This document shows positions 1 through 6,571 of a stretch of DNA of 18,128 bases, one piece after another (position 1 is the stretch's first letter; every line of letters begins with the position of its first letter). A program made the translations under genes and the position numbers. Below the pieces are notes generated by a model. It saw only the letters and a list, made by a program, of their open reading frames with translations. It did not search any database and was not told where the DNA came from. The stretch is from assembly GCA_036380435.1 (NCBI GenBank), contig DASVES010000030.1, positions 1 through 18,128 on the forward strand, given 5' to 3'. The DNA is from DASQDT01 sp036380435. GTDB lineage: Bacteria; Acidobacteriota; Blastocatellia; Pyrinomonadales; Pyrinomonadaceae.

Positions 1-1819
1 CCGACTTCTGCACGTCAGTCTCCGTCCGGCCCAGACACGGCAGGATGAGCGCCTGCTCGCCAGTGACGAGATGCGCGCGGTTGAGCTTCGTCGAGACGTG
101 CGCGGTGAGGCGCAAGCGCCCCAGTGCGCGTGCGGTGTACTCGGTGTCGGGCGTGGCCGAAAGAAAGTTGCCGCCGAGGGCGAAGAAGACTTTGACGCGG
201 CCCCCGTGCATCGCCTTAATGGTCTCGACGGTGTCGAGGCCGTGCCGGCGCGGCGGCTCGAAGTCGAACTCGCGTGCGAGCGCGTCGAGGAAGCTGGCCG
301 AGGGGCTTTCCCAGATGCCCATCGTGCGGTCGCCCTGCACGTTCGAGTGGCCGCGCACGGGGCACGGGCCGGCGCCGGGCCGGGCGATCTGCCCGCGCAG
401 CAGCAGCAGGTTGACGATCTCCTGAATGTTGGCGACGGCGTTCTTGTGCTGCGTCAGCCCCATCGCCCAGCAGACGATTGTTGCGCTCGATTCGACGTAG
501 ATGCGCGCCGCCTCCCGTATCGACTCGCGCGACACGCCGCTCTGTTCGACGATGTCGTCCCAACCGACACCTTCGAGCGCGCGCGCAAACTCCTCGAACC
601 CCGCCGACTTCTCCTCGATGAACTCACGGTCGAGCACCTGTCCGGGGCGGCGCGACTCTTCTTCCAGCACTTCCTTCATCACACCTTTGAGGAGCGCCAC
701 GTCGCCGTTGATGCGGACTTGCAGGAAGAGGTCGGAGAGCTGCGTGCCGCGGCCCAAAAGGTCGAGCGGATTCTGCGGGTGCTTGAAGCGTTGGAGTCCG
801 GTCTCGGGCAGCGGGTTGATGTGAACGATTTTGCAGCCGCGCCGCTTCGCCTCCTGAAGCGAGGTGAGCATGCGCGGGTGGTTTGTCCCCGGATTCTGGC
901 CGATGATGAAGATAACTTCGGCGAGTTGGAAATCTTCGAGCGTGACGGTGCCCTTGCCGACGCCGATGGTCTCGGTCAGGCCCCGGCCCGACGACTCGTG
1001 GCACATGTTCGAGCAGTCGGGCAGGTTGTTGGTGCCGAACTGCCGGACGAAGAGTTGATAAAGGAAGGCCGCCTCGTTCGACGCGCGCCCCGAAGTGTAG
1101 AAGGCCGCCTCGTCCGGTGACGCGAGCGCGTTCAACTCGCCGGCGACGACGCGGAAAGCCTCGTCCCAACTTACGGACTCGTAGTGCGTCGCGCCGCGCC
1201 GCAGCAGCACCGGCTCGGTGATGCGGCCCTGCTTGCCGAGCCAGAAGTCGGACTTGTGAGAGAGGTCAGAGACTGACCACTCGCGGAAGAACTCGGGCGT
1301 GACGCGCCTCGTCGTCGCCTCCTCGGCGACGGCCTTCGCCCCGTTTTCACAAAACTCGAAGTGAGAGCGCTCGCCGTCGGGGTCGGGCCACGCGCAGCCG
1401 GGGCAGTCGAAGCCGTCCTTCTGGTTGACCCGGAGCAGCGTGCGCGCGCCGCGCCGCGCGCCCATCTCGCGCCACGCGTGCTTGAGGCTGGAGACGACCG
1501 CCGGCACGCCGCCCGCGCTTGTCTTTACGCCCCCGACTCGCAGCCCCGTGAATTCCTCGGGCGGCTGCGCGCGCACGCCCTCCGTCGCGCCGTCGTGACC
1601 GCGCGGTTCGACACCAACGCTGCCGCTATCCGCGGACTCCGCGGCGGAGCCGTTGGCCGTCGAGCCGGCAGTCCCTTCGTCCACACCAAGCCCGGCCCGC
1701 TCTTCGAGTTCCTTCTCGTCCGGCCCGTAGTGCGACGGCTGCACGGCCGAAGACTCGTCCGCCGCCTCGACCTTCGCGGCCAGCGACTCAAGGCCCCGGC
1801 GCTTTTCATTCTCACTCAT
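1..1819 (-). CDS. FdhF/YdeP-family molybdopterin oxidoreductase, 3' end outside window
   Basis: The frame is open for 606 codons from an ATG at 1819 to the window edge, so the C-terminus is missing. Visible landmarks are DGFDCPGCAWPDPDG (C139, C142), FCENG (C157), LPDCSNMCHESSGRG (about 267-281), GKGTVTLEDFQ, a nucleotide-type segment FIIGQNPGTNHPR, and later VRGHSNVQGDRTMG. These are hallmarks of the YdeP/CbbBc branch of formate-dehydrogenase-H-like enzymes, which bind a bis-MGD molybdenum cofactor and an Fe-S cluster. C273 aligns by eye with the selenocysteine/cysteine Mo ligand of FdhF. The physiological substrate is not established for this branch, so formate oxidation should not be assumed. 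The start is the first ATG after an in-frame TAA (1832-1834). No Shine-Dalgarno sequence is visible. The first ~90 residues are an acidic, Gly/Ser/Ala-rich extension not usual in the family. The family assignment is firm. Confidence 0.93.
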   Translation of the reverse strand, partial: MSENEKRRGLESLAAKVEAADESSAVQPSHYGPDEKELEERAGLGVDEGTAGSTANGSAAESADSGSVGVEPRGHDGATEGVRAQPPEEFTGLRVGGVKTSAGGVPAVVSSLKHAWREMGARRGARTLLRVNQKDGFDCPGCAWPDPDGERSHFEFCENGAKAVAEEATTRRVTPEFFREWSVSDLSHKSDFWLGKQGRITEPVLLRRGATHYESVSWDEAFRVVAGELNALASPDEAAFYTSGRASNEAAFLYQLFVRQFGTNNLPDCSNMCHESSGRGLTETIGVGKGTVTLEDFQLAEVIFIIGQNPGTNHPRMLTSLQEAKRRGCKIVHINPLPETGLQRFKHPQNPLDLLGRGTQLSDLFLQVRINGDVALLKGVMKEVLEEESRRPGQVLDREFIEEKSAGFEEFARALEGVGWDDIVEQSGVSRESIREAARIYVESSATIVCWAMGLTQHKNAVANIQEIVNLLLLRGQIARPGAGPCPVRGHSNVQGDRTMGIWESPSASFLDALAREFDFEPPRRHGLDTVETIKAMHGGRVKVFFALGGNFLSATPDTEYTARALGRLRLTAHVSTKLNRAHLVTGEQALILPCLGRTETDVQKS

Positions 1820-1903
1820 TACCAGAGGAGTTTAGTGCAAGCCGTGTCGGTTCGCACGCGCGGCTCCGTAGCAGGCAACGAGCCGCGGCAGCGGCGGCAG
1901 AGT

Positions 1904-1927
1904 GTAGCCCACGGCGTAAGCCGTGGG
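1904..1927 (+). repeat. REP-like hairpin, left copy
   Basis: GTAG (1904-1907) is followed by a perfect 8-bp stem CCCACGGC/GCCGTGGG (1908-1915 with 1920-1927) closed by a GTAA loop. GTAA fits the GNRA tetraloop pattern. The GTAG head plus hairpin is the classical REP layout. Confidence 0.8.
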
Positions 1928-2046
1928 GATAAGTTCGATTAAGGAACCGGAAGCCCCGGAGGGGCGAAAGAATTTCAACCGGCGTGAAACGCAAGGTAGA
2001 TATTCTTTCGCCCCTCCGGGGCTTGTTTTTGCTTCCGCTGCCGGTT

Positions 2047-2070
2047 CCACGGGCTTACGCCCGTGGCTAC
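2047..2070 (-). repeat. REP-like hairpin, right copy (inverted)
   Basis: Read on the minus strand, GTAG (2070-2067) is followed by an 8-bp stem CCACGGGC/GCCCGTGG with the loop GTAA. It has the same architecture as the left copy but differs in stem sequence while keeping full pairing, which is the compensatory pattern expected of a conserved hairpin. Confidence 0.8.
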
Positions 2071-2115
2071 ATTCTGTCGCCGCTTACAGCGGCTCGTTGA
2101 CGCGTGCGACCCGCG

Positions 2116-3522
2116 TCAGAGGACGCGCATGAAGGCGACGAGGTCAGACTTCTCCTGCGCCGTCAGGTTGAGTTGGAGGACGAGGCTGAAGAACTCGACG
2201 GTGTCTTCGAGCGTGAGCAGGCGGCCGTCGTGGAGATAGGGCGGCGACTCCTTGATGCCGCGCAGGGGGAAGGTCTTGATCGGCCCCTGCTTGGTAATCA
2301 TCATGCCGCCTTCCATCCGGGGACGGTAGAAGCGTTCGACCTGAAGGTCGTGCATCGTGCCGTCCGTGTAGTAAGGCGGCGTGTGGCAGACGGCGCAGTT
2401 GGCCTTGCCGAAGAAGAGGTCTTCGCCGCGCGCCTCCGATTCGGTCGCCTTCCGGCGGTCGAGTCGGCCGTAGACGTTGAGCTTTGGCGCGGGCGGGAAG
2501 TCGAGAAGTTCCTGAAACTCGGCCATCGCGTGAACGTGGAGCGCACGGTCGAGAGTGTTGACGCCCTTCTTGGCGGCCGTGACGGGGTCGCCGTCGAAGT
2601 AGGCGGCGCGCTGCTCGAACTCGGTGAAGTCTTCCACGGTACGCAGCGCCCTCTGCGAGCCGAAGAGACGCTGGATGTTGACGCCGCGCAAACTGGGCGT
2701 CTCGATGCGTCGGCGGTTCTCCTGCGGGCGGATGTCGCCGACGAGGTGCGTGGCGCCGAGCGTGTGGCCGTTGACGTGGCAGTCGAGACAGGTGACGCCC
2801 TGCATGCCGTCGTTGCGCTCGGTCTTGCGGTCGGCCGTGGCGTTGAACTGCTGCTGCGGGAACTGCGAGACGAGCAGGCGCAGGCCGTCGAGCTGCTTCG
2901 GGTTGAGGATGCCGTTGAAGAGGTCGTAGAAATTGTTGATGGTGACGAGCTGGCCCTTCGACACGTCGCCGAGGTCGGGCCGCGTCGTCAGGAAGATGGC
3001 GGGCGGAAACTCGGGGAGGAAGTGGTCGGGGATGTCGAAGTCCATGTCGAAGCGCTCTAACCGGGGCTGCGCCTTGACGTGTACCTGCGGGAAGACCATG
3101 CCGCCGACGGGGTGACTGACGTGCGGCAGCGGCAGGTACGGGAACAGGTTCTTTTCCCTGACCTCCTCGGGCGACATCGCGCCCAGTTGCTCCCACGTCA
3201 CGCCACGCGCGAGCCGCGCCGTCGGCCCCACGGGGATGGGCTTGCCGCGCGTCATCTTGACTACGGGATCGACGCGCCGCGCGAGGTCGTAGCGATCCTC
3301 AAGGAGCTTGCGCGCGGCGGCCATGACGCGCGGCTTGTTCGCCTTGTCGCGCGCCAGAACCACGTCGAACGGCTCCTCAACCACCGGCGAGAAGGAAGAC
3401 GCGCGCGGCTCCTCCCTCGGCCTCTGCGGCTGGCGGTTCTGCGCGCCCGCGACGAGCGACGCCGACAACGCGGCGGCGAAGACGACGACGGCCAAAAGCT
3501 TCATGCGTGTGACGTTGTTCAT
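2116..3522 (-). CDS. Di-heme c-type cytochrome, cytochrome c peroxidase/MauG-like
   Basis: The protein has 468 aa. The N-terminus MNNVTRMKLLAVVVF... with a hydrophobic stretch ending near AGA (about 25-27) is a Sec signal peptide, so it is periplasmic. Two covalent heme motifs are present: CLDCH (245-249) and CAVCH (376-380). The C-terminal TFPLRGIKESPPYLHDGR (418-434) is typical of the second domain of the bacterial di-heme peroxidase/MauG superfamily. The family reduces peroxide or oxidises protein substrates; which applies here cannot be told. M390 and M403 are possible distal heme ligands. The reading frame is open 80 codons further upstream, but the chosen ATG has an excellent ribosome site (GGAGGAGGGAG) and is followed at once by the signal peptide. 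The gene ends 16 bases from the BIME-like element. It is divergent from the hemerythrin gene. Confidence 0.88.
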   Translation of the reverse strand: MNNVTRMKLLAVVVFAAALSASLVAGAQNRQPQRPREEPRASSFSPVVEEPFDVVLARDKANKPRVMAAARKLLEDRYDLARRVDPVVKMTRGKPIPVGPTARLARGVTWEQLGAMSPEEVREKNLFPYLPLPHVSHPVGGMVFPQVHVKAQPRLERFDMDFDIPDHFLPEFPPAIFLTTRPDLGDVSKGQLVTINNFYDLFNGILNPKQLDGLRLLVSQFPQQQFNATADRKTERNDGMQGVTCLDCHVNGHTLGATHLVGDIRPQENRRRIETPSLRGVNIQRLFGSQRALRTVEDFTEFEQRAAYFDGDPVTAAKKGVNTLDRALHVHAMAEFQELLDFPPAPKLNVYGRLDRRKATESEARGEDLFFGKANCAVCHTPPYYTDGTMHDLQVERFYRPRMEGGMMITKQGPIKTFPLRGIKESPPYLHDGRLLTLEDTVEFFSLVLQLNLTAQEKSDLVAFMRVL

Positions 3523-3523
3523 G

Positions 3524-3534
3524 CTCCCTCCTCC
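3524..3534 (-). promoter_or_regulatory. Strong ribosome binding site of the di-heme cytochrome gene
   Basis: On the minus strand GGAGGAGGGAG ends one base before the ATG at 3522, with the best anti-SD match (GGAGG) about 6-7 bases upstream. It fixes the start against the longer open frame that reaches back to 3762. Confidence 0.8.
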
Positions 3535-3616
3535 GTTTCGGGCTATGGGCCGGCCGGTGAAAGAACTTGACTGCTCAGGTTGGGGGTATGACTGGCGAAG
3601 GTGTACGGCTGCGGAC

Positions 3617-3644
3617 ATAATACGCCGGCCGAACGATTTTGCAA
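3617..3644 (-). promoter_or_regulatory. Possible promoter for the di-heme cytochrome gene
   Basis: On the minus strand, TTGCAA (3644-3639) and TATTAT (3622-3617) are separated by 16 bases. That is 4/6 and 5/6 matches to the sigma-70 consensus. The predicted 5' UTR is about 90 bases. This is a motif match only. Confidence 0.35.
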
Positions 3645-3776
3645 TGAAAATGTGAGGCCGCCGGCCGTGCCCATCGGAGCCGCTGGCACTGCGTTTGACT
3701 ACTCTACTGCAAGCGCCGACTTCACGTACTGTAACAGTGCAAGCAGGGTGTTTATAAACCATAACGGAGGACTGAC

Positions 3777-4238
3777 ATGGACGTATTTCAAATTCTGAAG
3801 GAAGACCATAAGAAGGTTTCGGGCATCTTCGCGAAGCTTGAAGAGACGACGGAGAACGCCGCCAAGACGCGCGAGGAGCTGTTCACGAAGCTCAAGACGG
3901 AACTCGACATCCACGCGCACGTCGAGGAGACGCAGTTCTACCCCGTCATCAAGCGCGAGGCCGAGACGCGCGAGATTACGCTCGAAGGCTTCGAGGAGCA
4001 CCACGTCATCAAGATGCTCCTGAAGGAGCTGGAGGCGGGCGACGTGGGGAGCGAGCAGTGGACGGCCAAGCTCAAGGTGCTCAAGGAGAACGTCGAGCAC
4101 CACGTCGAAGAGGAAGAGGACGAGATGTTCGTCAAGGCGCGCGAGGTGTTGAGCGCCGAGCAGATCGAGAGCATTACGGCCAACGTCGAGGCCGAGAAAA
4201 AGGCCCAGCTGCAAAAGGCCGCCGCCGCCGGTCAGTAG
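3777..4238 (+). CDS. Hemerythrin HHE-domain protein
   Basis: The protein has 153 aa and is predicted cytoplasmic and all-helical. The histidine/carboxylate pattern of a non-heme di-iron hemerythrin-like four-helix bundle is visible: LKEDHKKV (H11), DIHAHVEETQFYP (H46, E50), FEEHHVIKML (H75/H76) and VEHHVEEEEDEMF (H108, E112). The length matches stand-alone HHE proteins. The last ~20 residues are an Ala/Lys-rich helical tail. Members bind O2, sense oxygen or redox state, or take part in iron and NO handling; the exact role cannot be read from sequence. The ATG at 3777 has GGAGG at 3766-3770, 6 bases away. The gene is monocistronic, since a strong terminator follows. It is divergent from the periplasmic cytochrome gene, with 254 bases between their starts. 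Within that gap ACTGT-A-ACAGT (3728-3738) is a small dyad that could be an operator. Confidence 0.92.
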   Translation: MDVFQILKEDHKKVSGIFAKLEETTENAAKTREELFTKLKTELDIHAHVEETQFYPVIKREAETREITLEGFEEHHVIKMLLKELEAGDVGSEQWTAKLKVLKENVEHHVEEEEDEMFVKAREVLSAEQIESITANVEAEKKAQLQKAAAAGQ

Positions 4239-4263
4239 CCCTAAGACATCAGATCAATGAACG

Positions 4264-4329
4264 GGCCGCGTGTCGCTCCTCTGTGCGTTGAAATTCGCAC
4301 TGGGGAGCGACGCGCGGCCTGTTTTTTTT
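4264..4329 (+). terminator. Strong intrinsic terminator after the hemerythrin gene
   Basis: GGCCGCGTGTCGCTCC (from 4264) pairs almost perfectly with the stretch ending GCGACGCGCGGCC at 4319. Inner GTGCG and CGCAC arms extend the stem, and a run of eight Ts (4322-4329) follows. It separates the hemerythrin gene from modABC. Confidence 0.93.
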
Positions 4330-4367
4330 CGATGACGCTTATCGGATAGCTCACCTGCACAAGCATG

Positions 4368-4373
4368 TATAAT
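4368..4373 (+). promoter_or_regulatory. Consensus -10 box of modABC, probably leaderless
   Basis: TATAAT lies 7 bases before the ATG at 4381, so the expected transcription start falls on or next to the start codon. No good -35 is seen 16-18 bases upstream. No Shine-Dalgarno sequence precedes the ATG, which agrees with a leaderless message. An alternative ATG at 4372 overlaps the -10 box and is unlikely. Confidence 0.55.
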
Positions 4374-4380
4374 GCCGCCC

Positions 4381-5169
4381 ATGCGATTGGCGTTGCTTCT
4401 GCTCTTACTCACATTTTGCGGCTGCCAAGCCGCAACGCCTGATCCCGCAACCGATGAAACACGCGACACCGGCAATCTTACGGTGTCTGCCGCCGTGTCC
4501 CTCAAGGATGCTTTTAGTGAAACAGGAAATCTGTACAAGGCGCGGACGGGGAAAACCGTCAACTTCAACTTCGGCGCGTCGGGCGCGTTGCAGAGACAGA
4601 TCGAGGTGGGAGCGCCGGTCGATGTATTTGCCAGCGCGGGCACGCAGCAGATGGACGCACTCGCGGGGCGCGGGTTGCTTGACGAAGCGAGCCGCCGCGA
4701 CTTCGCGCGAAACACGCTGGTTCTCATCGTCCCGCCAGACTCGCCACTGAATCTCACCGCGTTTGCTGACCTTGCCGACGCCCGCGTGCAAAAAATAGCT
4801 GTCGGCAATCCGAAAACCGTTCCGGCGGGACAGTACACGGAGCAAGTTTTTAACCACGTCAACCTGCGCGACAAGTTGCAGGCGAAACTCATCCTGGCCG
4901 AAGATGTGCGACAAGTGCTTGATTACGTTGTGCGCGGTGAAGTGGAGGCCGGCGTCGTGTATGCGACGGACGCGCGCGCGGCGGGTGATCGTGTGCGCGT
5001 CGTCGCCACGGCGGCGGAAGACATGCACGCGCCGATTCTGTATCCGATTGCGGTCATCAAACAGAGCACACAAAAGCTGACGGCGCAAGAGTTCGTCAAT
5101 CTTGTCGCCGGCGCGGAAGGGCAGAGCATCCTGCGTAAATATGGTTTTGCGAGCGCGGGCGAAAGATGA
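4381..5169 (+). CDS. modA: Molybdate ABC transporter, substrate-binding lipoprotein ModA
   Basis: The protein has 262 aa. It captures molybdate (or tungstate) outside the inner membrane and hands it to ModB. The N-terminus MRLALLLLLLTFCGCQAA is a signal peptide with a probable lipid-attachment Cys15, although the lipobox is not ideal (FCGC). The mature part shows the ModA fold: LTVSAAVSLKDAF (S40), NFNFGASGALQRQIEVGAPVDVFAS (S68), AVGNPKTVPAGQY (about 140-152) and GVVYATDA (Y194). S40, S68, the PAG loop and Y194 correspond to oxyanion ligands known in ModA proteins. The start at 4381 is preferred over 4372 because it places the signal peptide charge (MR) first and fits the promoter spacing. 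The stop overlaps the modB start in ATGA (translational coupling). No ModE-type operator was recognised. Confidence 0.95.
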   Translation: MRLALLLLLLTFCGCQAATPDPATDETRDTGNLTVSAAVSLKDAFSETGNLYKARTGKTVNFNFGASGALQRQIEVGAPVDVFASAGTQQMDALAGRGLLDEASRRDFARNTLVLIVPPDSPLNLTAFADLADARVQKIAVGNPKTVPAGQYTEQVFNHVNLRDKLQAKLILAEDVRQVLDYVVRGEVEAGVVYATDARAAGDRVRVVATAAEDMHAPILYPIAVIKQSTQKLTAQEFVNLVAGAEGQSILRKYGFASAGER

Positions 5170-5828
5170 TCTGGTCGTCGCTTAAACTCTCGTTACTCGT
5201 TGTCAGTATCGCCACTTTAATCGTCGGTGCGCTCGGTCTCGCCTTCGCCTTCCTGCTCGCCAAGCGCAACTTTCGCGGTAAAGAACTGCTCGACGCGGTG
5301 CTGACGATGCCGCTCGTCCTGCCGCCGACGGTCACGGGTTATTACCTGATCGTGCTCTTAGGCCGGCGCGGGCTGCTCGGCAGCTTGATCTACGATCTCA
5401 CGGGCTGGACGCTCGTCTTCACCTGGCAAGGCGCGGTGATCGCCGCCGTTGTCGTCGCGCTGCCGTTGATGATTAAAGCGGCGCGGGCGAGCATCGAAAG
5501 CGTCAACCCGCAATATGAGATCGCCTCCTACACGCTCGGCAAAAGCGAACTCGAAACCTTCTTCCGCATCACGTTGCCGCTCGCCAGACGCGGCGTCCTG
5601 GCCGGACTTATTTTGAGCTTCGCGCGTGCGCTCGGTGAGTTCGGCGCAACTCTGATGATCGCGGGGAACATCCCGGGCAAAACTCAGACGATGCCGCTGG
5701 CCATCTACGAAGCCGTGGCCTCGGGCGACGACCGGCGGGCGCAAATTTTGGCGGTCGTGCTCACAGCGATTTCCATCCTCGCCGTCTACCTCACCAACAA
5801 AATCAGCCGCTCGCAAGTTTATGGATAG
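5166..5828 (+). CDS. modB: Molybdate ABC transporter permease ModB
   Basis: The protein has 220 aa. It is an integral inner-membrane permease with about five membrane segments, starting with SLLVVSIATLIVGALGLAFAF. Family marks are very clear: PLVLPPTVTGYYLIVLLGRRG (49-69) and RALGEFGATLMIAGNIPGKTQT (154-175), the latter being the signature of molybdate permeases. The cytoplasmic EAA loop that docks on the ATPase is at about 119-147 (ASYTLGKSELETFF...ITLPLARRGVLAG). The start overlaps modA by four bases, and modC begins three bases after the stop, so the three genes form one operon. It forms a homodimeric channel with two ModC subunits. The assignment over sulfate or tungstate permeases rests on the GNIPGKTQT segment and on ModA next to it. 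Confidence 0.95.
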   Translation: MIWSSLKLSLLVVSIATLIVGALGLAFAFLLAKRNFRGKELLDAVLTMPLVLPPTVTGYYLIVLLGRRGLLGSLIYDLTGWTLVFTWQGAVIAAVVVALPLMIKAARASIESVNPQYEIASYTLGKSELETFFRITLPLARRGVLAGLILSFARALGEFGATLMIAGNIPGKTQTMPLAIYEAVASGDDRRAQILAVVLTAISILAVYLTNKISRSQVYG

Positions 5829-5831
5829 ACG

Positions 5832-6509
5832 ATGCTCGATGCGGACATCAAAAAGCGTTTCGGCGATAGGCGGCATCCGGCGTTCTTGCTGGATGTCAGG
5901 TTCTTTGTGCGTAATGGCATCACGGCGCTCGTCGGCGCGTCGGGGTCAGGCAAAACAACATGCCTGCGCCTGATCGCCGGAGTCCTGACGCCGGACGAAG
6001 GCCGTATCAGCGTTGGCGAACAAACCTACTTTGATTCAAGTCGCAAGATAAATCTTTCGATTCAAAAGCGACGCATCGGCTTTGTGTTCCAGGATTATGC
6101 GTTGTTTCCCCATCTCACCGCCGAACAGAACATCGCTTACGGCGTGAAAGCTGACGACCGGAAAACCAAATACGACAAGGCGCGCGAGATGCTCTCGCTC
6201 TTTCACATCGAACACACGCGCCGACGTTTTCCCGGTGAAATGTCGGGCGGCGAAGGGCAGCGCGTGGCACTGGCGAGGGCGTTAGCCTCTGACCCGGCAG
6301 TCGTGCTGCTCGACGAACCGTTATCGGCGGTTGATGTAGAAACGCGGACAAAATTGCTCGATGAAATCGAAGATGCTCAACGCAAAGCGAACATTCCTTT
6401 CATCTATGTGACACACAACGAAGCGGAGGCCGCACGACTCGGCACGCATCGCATTACACTACACGGCGGGCGCATCGCGCACGATAAAGCCTTTGAGGAA
6501 ACAGCCTGA
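5832..6509 (+). CDS. modC: Molybdate ABC transporter ATPase ModC, short form without MOP domain
   Basis: The protein has 225 aa. It is the cytoplasmic ATPase that powers ModB. ABC motifs occur in order: Walker A GASGSGKTT (35-43), Q-loop VFQD (Q87), signature MSGGEGQRV (137-145), Walker B VVLLDE (157-162), D-loop SAVD and H-loop VTHNEAEA (H195). The protein ends about 30 residues after the H-loop. Classical ModC is about 350 aa, with a C-terminal molybdate-binding MOP/TOBE domain that allows feedback inhibition. That domain is absent here and the downstream 62 bases do not encode it. The short form suggests the transporter is not trans-inhibited by molybdate through ModC. It is the third gene of the modABC operon and converges on the MFS gene. 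Confidence 0.93.
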   Translation: MLDADIKKRFGDRRHPAFLLDVRFFVRNGITALVGASGSGKTTCLRLIAGVLTPDEGRISVGEQTYFDSSRKINLSIQKRRIGFVFQDYALFPHLTAEQNIAYGVKADDRKTKYDKAREMLSLFHIEHTRRRFPGEMSGGEGQRVALARALASDPAVVLLDEPLSAVDVETRTKLLDEIEDAQRKANIPFIYVTHNEAEAARLGTHRITLHGGRIAHDKAFEETA

Positions 6510-6544
6510 CCAATTCAATTAAAGACTATGACCAATGGATCACT

Positions 6545-6568
6545 GAACCGATGAACCGATGAATCAAT
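6545..6568 (+). repeat. Three imperfect 8-base tandem repeats
   Basis: GAACCGAT, GAACCGAT and GAATCAAT follow directly on one another in the 62-base convergent gap between modC and the MFS gene. No terminator hairpin was seen in this gap. The function is unknown. Confidence 0.6.
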
Positions 6569-6571
6569 TCT

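Larger units (their letters stand above)
1876..2099. repeat. Composite inverted-repeat element (BIME/MITE-like)
   Basis: This is a nested, nearly symmetric inverted repeat filling the gap between two minus-strand genes. From outside inwards, CAACGAGCCGC (1876-1886) pairs with 2089-2099. GTAG-headed hairpins lie at 1904-1927 and 2047-2070. GGAACCGG (1943-1950) pairs with 2041-2048. A perfect 23-base arm at 1951-1973 pairs with 2002-2024, leaving a 28-base centre. No transposase is encoded. Paired inverted REPs with a GTAG head are the known target form of RAYT (TnpA-REP) transposases, so a bacterial interspersed mosaic element mobilised in trans is the likely identity. The symmetry is seen directly; the mechanism is inferred. 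Confidence 0.85.

Noticed and set aside
71..1120. Long plus-strand open frame of 349 codons opposite the molybdoenzyme
   Set aside because: Its protein is a composition-driven Arg/Val/Asp-rich shadow with no family features, while the minus frame carries clear YdeP motifs.
2104..3060. Plus-strand frame of 318 codons opposite the di-heme cytochrome
   Set aside because: It is an antisense shadow of a gene with two heme motifs and a signal peptide.
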